Shown here piece by piece: positions 59,740 through 64,000 of a DNA stretch of 64,000 nucleotides. The notes beneath the pieces are model-generated. The model saw only the letters and a list, made by a program, of their open reading frames with translations. It did no database searches and was not told where the DNA came from. The DNA is from Conoideocrella luteorostrata. Lineage: Eukaryota; Ascomycota; Sordariomycetes; Hypocreales; Clavicipitaceae. Both the position numbers and the translations under genes were made by a program. Location of the stretch: NCBI GenBank assembly GCA_032433595.1, contig JASWJB010000149.1, positions 34,072 through 98,071 of the forward strand. Direction: 5' to 3'. Positions within the stretch are counted from its first letter, which is position 1. Each line of letters begins with the position of its first letter.

Positions 59740-61695
59740 TTACCAGGGATGAGACTGGCTCTGGCCTTCTCCAAGTTTCCTCGAGGCAGTCGCCCACCCC
59801 GTCTCAACCTGTCGCGGAGGAACCGGGCGCCACTGACCAGTTGTAGGATCCTGTTCATGACCTTGTCTTGACCCCAAATGTTGGACAACCGGCGACGGCC
59901 CCTCCATGGCTCTCAAAGGCGGTAGTCTGTCTCCACTCCCGGAGGAAGCCGCCGATGGTGGCCGTGGCGTGACTACTCCATACGGTTGGCCGTGAGGTGA
60001 TGTCAAAGCAGCAGGTGCCATGCCTGGGATAAATCCGGGACCCGTATATTCGGGGCGCTCCTCCGGCTTGGGCCGTTGTCCCGTTCGATCTATTGAAACG
60101 ACGTCACCTGCGTAACCTGGAGTCGGTGTTGACATATGGTGCTGAGTGGCAGGGCTGCGGTCTGTATGCGAGCCAGTGCTTCTTGTAGGAGTTGGACTTG
60201 GCGGTCCAGCTGCATGCTGATGGATGCCGTGTGTGCGGGATACGATATCTCTTAGCCGGTTCCGTTCGTCGCGATAGAAATCGCGCTGGTGCCTCATGTG
60301 CTCCAACTCTTCGGCGATTTGCTCTCTTTCATCTCTGAGGTCCTGTAGTTGCCTCACATTTTCCTCCTGTATGGTTTTCTTCTTCCGTCGATGCCTCGTG
60401 GAAGCCTTGGCGTTTCGCTGTCGCTTCTCGTCAGCCTTTTTAGAGGCTTGAGAGTAATCAACTTGGACGGGAATCGGAGTATCACTGCCTGGCAACGTCA
60501 TGAACGCCTGCTGCCCTTCCAAAACCCCCGGCCCTCCCATACTAGATCGACGCATAACTTCCGACCATGCGGTCAGTCCCTCCGGCGGACGGCTCACAGC
60601 AGGCAGTTGTCCTAATGACGAGCTGGGTTGGAATTGTGTATGAGGATGACGAGGCATCCCAGAGATATCCCGGGGATGACCTGGCTGTGCTAATACATGA
60701 GACACATCAGGAGCTCGAGACCTTGGTGGTGGAGTCAATGTCTGCGGCCCAGCGGCCTGGGCAATTCCAGGAGTGTGATGTAGACTAGGGAGCTGCCTCG
60801 TTTTATTCGGTGTATCGGAGTTGTACGGACGTTTGGCTGGGGCTACCGAAGGGACGTATGCTTGAGGTCGCGAATCTATCTCGCGAGGAAGGCCGCTACT
60901 TTGTCCTAGGCTGGATGGCCGAGGCATTTTAGGACTGAGAACTTTCCTAGGTTCGTTCAGATCCGAAAACGAATAGCCCATGGTAGGTGACTGACGTTCC
61001 GGTCCCAGTACTGTGGAAGAGCTTAAAGTCCCCGAAGGTGTTCCTGGGTACGATGCAGAAGCCGAATGACCGGATACAGGTTGTTGCGGGACACCCTGCA
61101 TCGAAGTCGAATACGTTCTAGGCGGCCGACTGATATGTGAAGCTGAATCGTTTATCCCTTGGGGCCCTGTTGGTCGTGAACCTGGTGGGTTCAGAATATT
61201 CAGCATGCCTAGAGATCTGGGAGGGATTTGCTGCCCTCGGCTAGGACTATCTCTGTTTTGCGACTTTATATTATCAATAGCAACGTCATGGCCACTTATA
61301 GATGGTCCAAACGAGCGAGTTACCGTTTCTGCTGATCTAACTGAGGATGCAGAAGATCGACGAGACGTAGGCCGAGTCGCAGTCTCTCTCTGCGACATCG
61401 AGACCTGAACCCCTGATCGTTTTTGGTCTTGAGGACCGGCACATTGATCTCGTGCCTTCTCCAACGCCTTCACCTGCGTGAGGCCCTGAAGCGATGCTGC
61501 TGTTGTCAACTCTCCCTCCCTCCAAGGCGGGGTAGACGGTGTCTGAGGAGAATTTGGCGTAGTTCCGGTAGTTGAATCGCTAACAGCGGAACCAGGGCTG
61601 TCGTTAGATAGCGGTGCCTGTGGAGGCAAAACTGTAGTTGGATGCGCCAGGTTGGTGAGGAACAGGATTAGGACCAGCTGGGAATTCAAACCCAA
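59740..61695 (-). CDS. Large bZIP transcription factor, N-terminus unresolved
   Basis: One open frame of 651 codons on the minus strand; the annotated left limit is the stop after SQSHPW. Residues about 1-410 are disordered and rich in Ser, Pro and Gln. The bZIP region is at about 418-480: [20 protein letters not shown] with N428 and the N-x7-R spacing, then a zipper with leucines in [19 protein letters not shown] and [15 protein letters not shown]. The C-terminal 160 residues are again disordered (Pro, Gly, Ser). It is a nuclear DNA-binding regulator; the target pathway is unknown. There is no ATG at the 5' end of this frame (it opens on TTG). A different frame just upstream encodes [20 protein letters not shown], so the true start lies in an upstream exon or beyond a frame change near 61630. 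Confidence 0.8.
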   Translation of the reverse strand: MGLNSQLVLILFLTNLAHPTTVLPPQAPLSNDSPGSAVSDSTTGTTPNSPQTPSTPPWREGELTTAASLQGLTQVKALEKARDQCAGPQDQKRSGVQVSMSQRETATRPTSRRSSASSVRSAETVTRSFGPSISGHDVAIDNIKSQNRDSPSRGQQIPPRSLGMLNILNPPGSRPTGPQGINDSASHISRPPRTYSTSMQGVPQQPVSGHSASASYPGTPSGTLSSSTVLGPERQSPTMGYSFSDLNEPRKVLSPKMPRPSSLGQSSGLPREIDSRPQAYVPSVAPAKRPYNSDTPNKTRQLPSLHHTPGIAQAAGPQTLTPPPRSRAPDVSHVLAQPGHPRDISGMPRHPHTQFQPSSSLGQLPAVSRPPEGLTAWSEVMRRSSMGGPGVLEGQQAFMTLPGSDTPIPVQVDYSQASKKADEKRQRNAKASTRHRRKKKTIQEENVRQLQDLRDEREQIAEELEHMRHQRDFYRDERNRLRDIVSRTHGIHQHAAGPPSPTPTRSTGSHTDRSPATQHHMSTPTPGYAGDVVSIDRTGQRPKPEERPEYTGPGFIPGMAPAALTSPHGQPYGVVTPRPPSAASSGSGDRLPPLRAMEGPSPVVQHLGSRQGHEQDPTTGQWRPVPPRQVETGWATASRKLGEGQSQSHPW

Positions 61696-61799
61696 ACAGT
61701 CCCAATGCTATTGACGAAGAAAACGGAGACAACTGCTGTTTCAAGAACAGGGCGTGCTGAGTCCGTTGCCTTCCACAGGACTTCGGGACTTCGTCTCAG

Positions 61800-64000
61800 C
61801 CGCTTCAATAGGTGGGTGTTAGGGTCTGAACGCGTGTCGAAACCGGTAGAACTGCTAGATGGCTGCCTCGGTGATCTCAAGACGTGCTCACTCGGCGTTA
61901 GGCAGCTACTGAAGACTGGATAACGGCAAGGCTGTTGGAGAAAGGCGTCCCGTCCCGAACCAAAGTTGAGCACTATCGCGTTCCACCCAAGCTGAAAACA
62001 CCACAAACTTCGAGCAAAACTGACTTGAGAGGCAGTCGCCGTCTGTTCGTGGCTAATGGTGGAACGCAGTTGAGGTGTGCAGGAACTCGGGCGCGCCAAT
62101 TGTGCTGTGGGCATTGACGGCTCTCGGGGCCAGTATTTGCGGAACTCAGTTGAGGCTGTCAACCAGTCTCGAAGCAACAGCCGCTATGTTATGTCCGAGA
62201 AACCTTTGAGAATGAGGATGGAGATACTCGGATTGATTGGAAGTAAGGGGAATCCCAACCAATATGTGGAAGGAAGCACAGTTGGTTGGTGTGACTATGA
62301 TAGAGCAGTTATTAATCACCAACCACTATGATGACGGCCCCTGGCACTTATGATTGGCGGTGATTTTTGCACCAGTCACAAGAGTGCCAATGAGAAAGGC
62401 TCAAAGAGTCAGGTCAAGATGCCGACAGGATCAAGCCACGGCGCAATTGGATGTGTACAAGTGTAAATGGTTGGATCTAGCCAAATCACGCAGTGGTGAC
62501 TCGTCCGCCACACCTGATTACGTCCTCAAGCCCAGCTTGATTTGTCTTACAAGAGACGAACGCAAAGAAATAAAGTATGCTTGTCAACAGACACACGCTT
62601 GGCATTAGGAGAAGGTAGAAGGTTCCGAAGGGCGAGAAACCGGGTAGAAGAAGCTTGTCGACGTGCTGATGGCCAAGGTGGCTCCCCCAGGCTTGTCATG
62701 GTCATGGATGTCAACAGCCATCCATCAGCACCTCAACTTGAAAAGCATTAATACGGGACGCCAATTCGCCCAGATAATACCTTTTTTTTTAATCATGTAG
62801 TCTCGTCGCCCCGGTCTTGTAGAGTATGAACAGGGGTGCATCCATTCCGCGGTGCTAAGGCCACCCCGGCGCCGACAAGGGCTCGCATGGCTGGGTGGCT
62901 ATTGTGTACGGTGGCCCAAGCCAAGCTGGCGACCTGCCAAATTTCCTTTTGTGCCATTGTTGCAAAACCCTGTACGGAAGACTGATGGTTATAGCGGTTT
63001 ATCGGTTTCTCGACTTATTACTCCATAGACAATGGACAAAGGATTCAGCGCAGGCTACCAGACAGAAGTCTACTCCGTACTCCACCATGAAGATTTTAAA
63101 ATGCGGTCTCAAGAACCGAAGCGAGCCACAAATTGGAACGTAAACAATCCCGCAAGTTATTGCAGGTGCGAAGGTATGTTCACGTAAAAAGCTGCATACG
63201 AGAGGAGCGAGCTATAGCCACATGACGAGTCCAGAGCGGTCGGCGGCAGATTTCATGTTTCGTGCACGCTATGCTTCTCAAGCGTGTATTGACTGCCGGG
63301 AGAACTATCATGGCAAAGTCTGAATGGGGATCAGGATAATTTGGAATGTCAGTGGCGTTGGCGGATGCCGTCCCGAGACGGCCAGACGGGTCCACGGACT
63401 GGAGACGAACCTCACGTAGCAGTGAAGTCCTCTGATGAGAGCGGTCAGCAGATATGGAGCCTCCCCGGGACTGACAATCAACCTACTGAGTACAATAGGT
63501 AAGGCATAGCAACCAGTAGGGAGCTCGCTCAATGAAGCTCCCGAGTGGACAGTACGGGCAGGCTGATGATACGTCAGAACCGCAGAAATGCGACGAGTTT
63601 TTCCAAATGAGCGGCCCATAGCTTTAGCTCTGAGGCCCTTGGTGGGTCGACTTTCCTGGTTGAGGCTAGACTATAGAGTCTCAGTCGCCCAAGACGAGAC
63701 GCCACATGCCAGACTAAAAAAGCAATGCTGTGCAGAAGGCAAAGGCTTCAAGCTAGTCATAGAGAGACCAGAGGATTCGAAAGACTGGTTGACAGCAAGC
63801 CGTGATCGCCGTTCCGGCTGGTACCCCTTGCTGCAGTCGATGGCGCGGGGAGGTCTTGGAATTTTTCATTCTCATGTACTCCGTATGGAGTAGTAGCATA
63901 GTTGACTACTCAATATTGCACATGGACAACGACAAGCAACAACTGACCTAGCTAGGGTGCTGTTAGATGAATAGCTGGTGGTGTTTTTTTTTTGTTTTTT
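61800..64000. other. Right-hand region without a supported gene
   Basis: The first 300-400 bases should contain the 5' exon(s) and promoter of the bZIP gene. The minus-strand frame 61686-62177 is open but its protein has no domain. A 10-base inverted pair (GTGCTGATGG at 62662 and CCATCAGCAC at 62722) and motif copies at 63072-63080 and 63876-63893 are present. The window ends in a T-run. Confidence 0.4.

Overview
The window looks like nuclear DNA of a filamentous ascomycete (Pezizomycotina, most likely Sordariomycetes and possibly Hypocreales). The genes have short introns (mostly 57-150 bases) with GTAAGT/GTATGT donors and CTAAC-like branch points. The proteins include typical mould families: RTA1, fungal Med15, Whi5/Nrm1, DUF5672 and SesA-NACHT remnants. 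Long gene-poor stretches are sprinkled with a TACGGAGTA/TACTCCGTA motif. No tRNA, rRNA or CRISPR was seen. Exon coordinates are my own reading of splice sites and codon frame; no transcript data were available.

Layout. 0-6.8 kb: the tail of a GPI-anchored surface protein, then repeat-rich DNA holding a decayed NACHT-type NLR gene. 6.8-13.6 kb: an RTA1-family membrane protein, aspartyl aminopeptidase, and a Whi5/Nrm1-type G1/S repressor. 14.1-16.6 kb: a second NLR relic (SesA plus NACHT) with many stops and frameshifts. 19.2-30.5 kb: a compact accessory block with a bZIP-like protein, an MFS transporter, a PLP enzyme fused to a rhodanese domain, an intronless protein with a ParB/sulfiredoxin-like DGNHR motif, a D-amino-acid-oxidase-type flavoenzyme, and a cysteine-rich secreted peptide. 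36.0-40.6 kb: Mediator subunit Med15. 40.6-52.1 kb: about 11.5 kb with no convincing gene, which contains a perfect 80-bp foldback element with a target-site duplication. 52.1-61.7 kb: a DUF5672 protein, the ER exchange factor SEC12, a mitochondrial-type aldehyde dehydrogenase, and a large bZIP factor whose N-terminus is unresolved. 61.8-64 kb: no gene found.

The most interesting unit is 19-30 kb. A cysteine-synthase-like PLP enzyme and a ParB/Srx-like protein are divergently transcribed from one 1-kb promoter. That promoter holds AACG motifs spaced exactly 10 bp apart. An amino-acid oxidase, an exporter and a bZIP-like protein lie beside them, and there is no PKS or NRPS. In bacterial staphyloferrin B synthesis a ParB-like serine kinase (SbnI) supplies O-phosphoserine to a cysteine-synthase-like enzyme (SbnA). 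By analogy, this block may make a small amino-acid-derived metabolite. That is inference. The sequence itself shows the domains, the gene order and the shared promoter.
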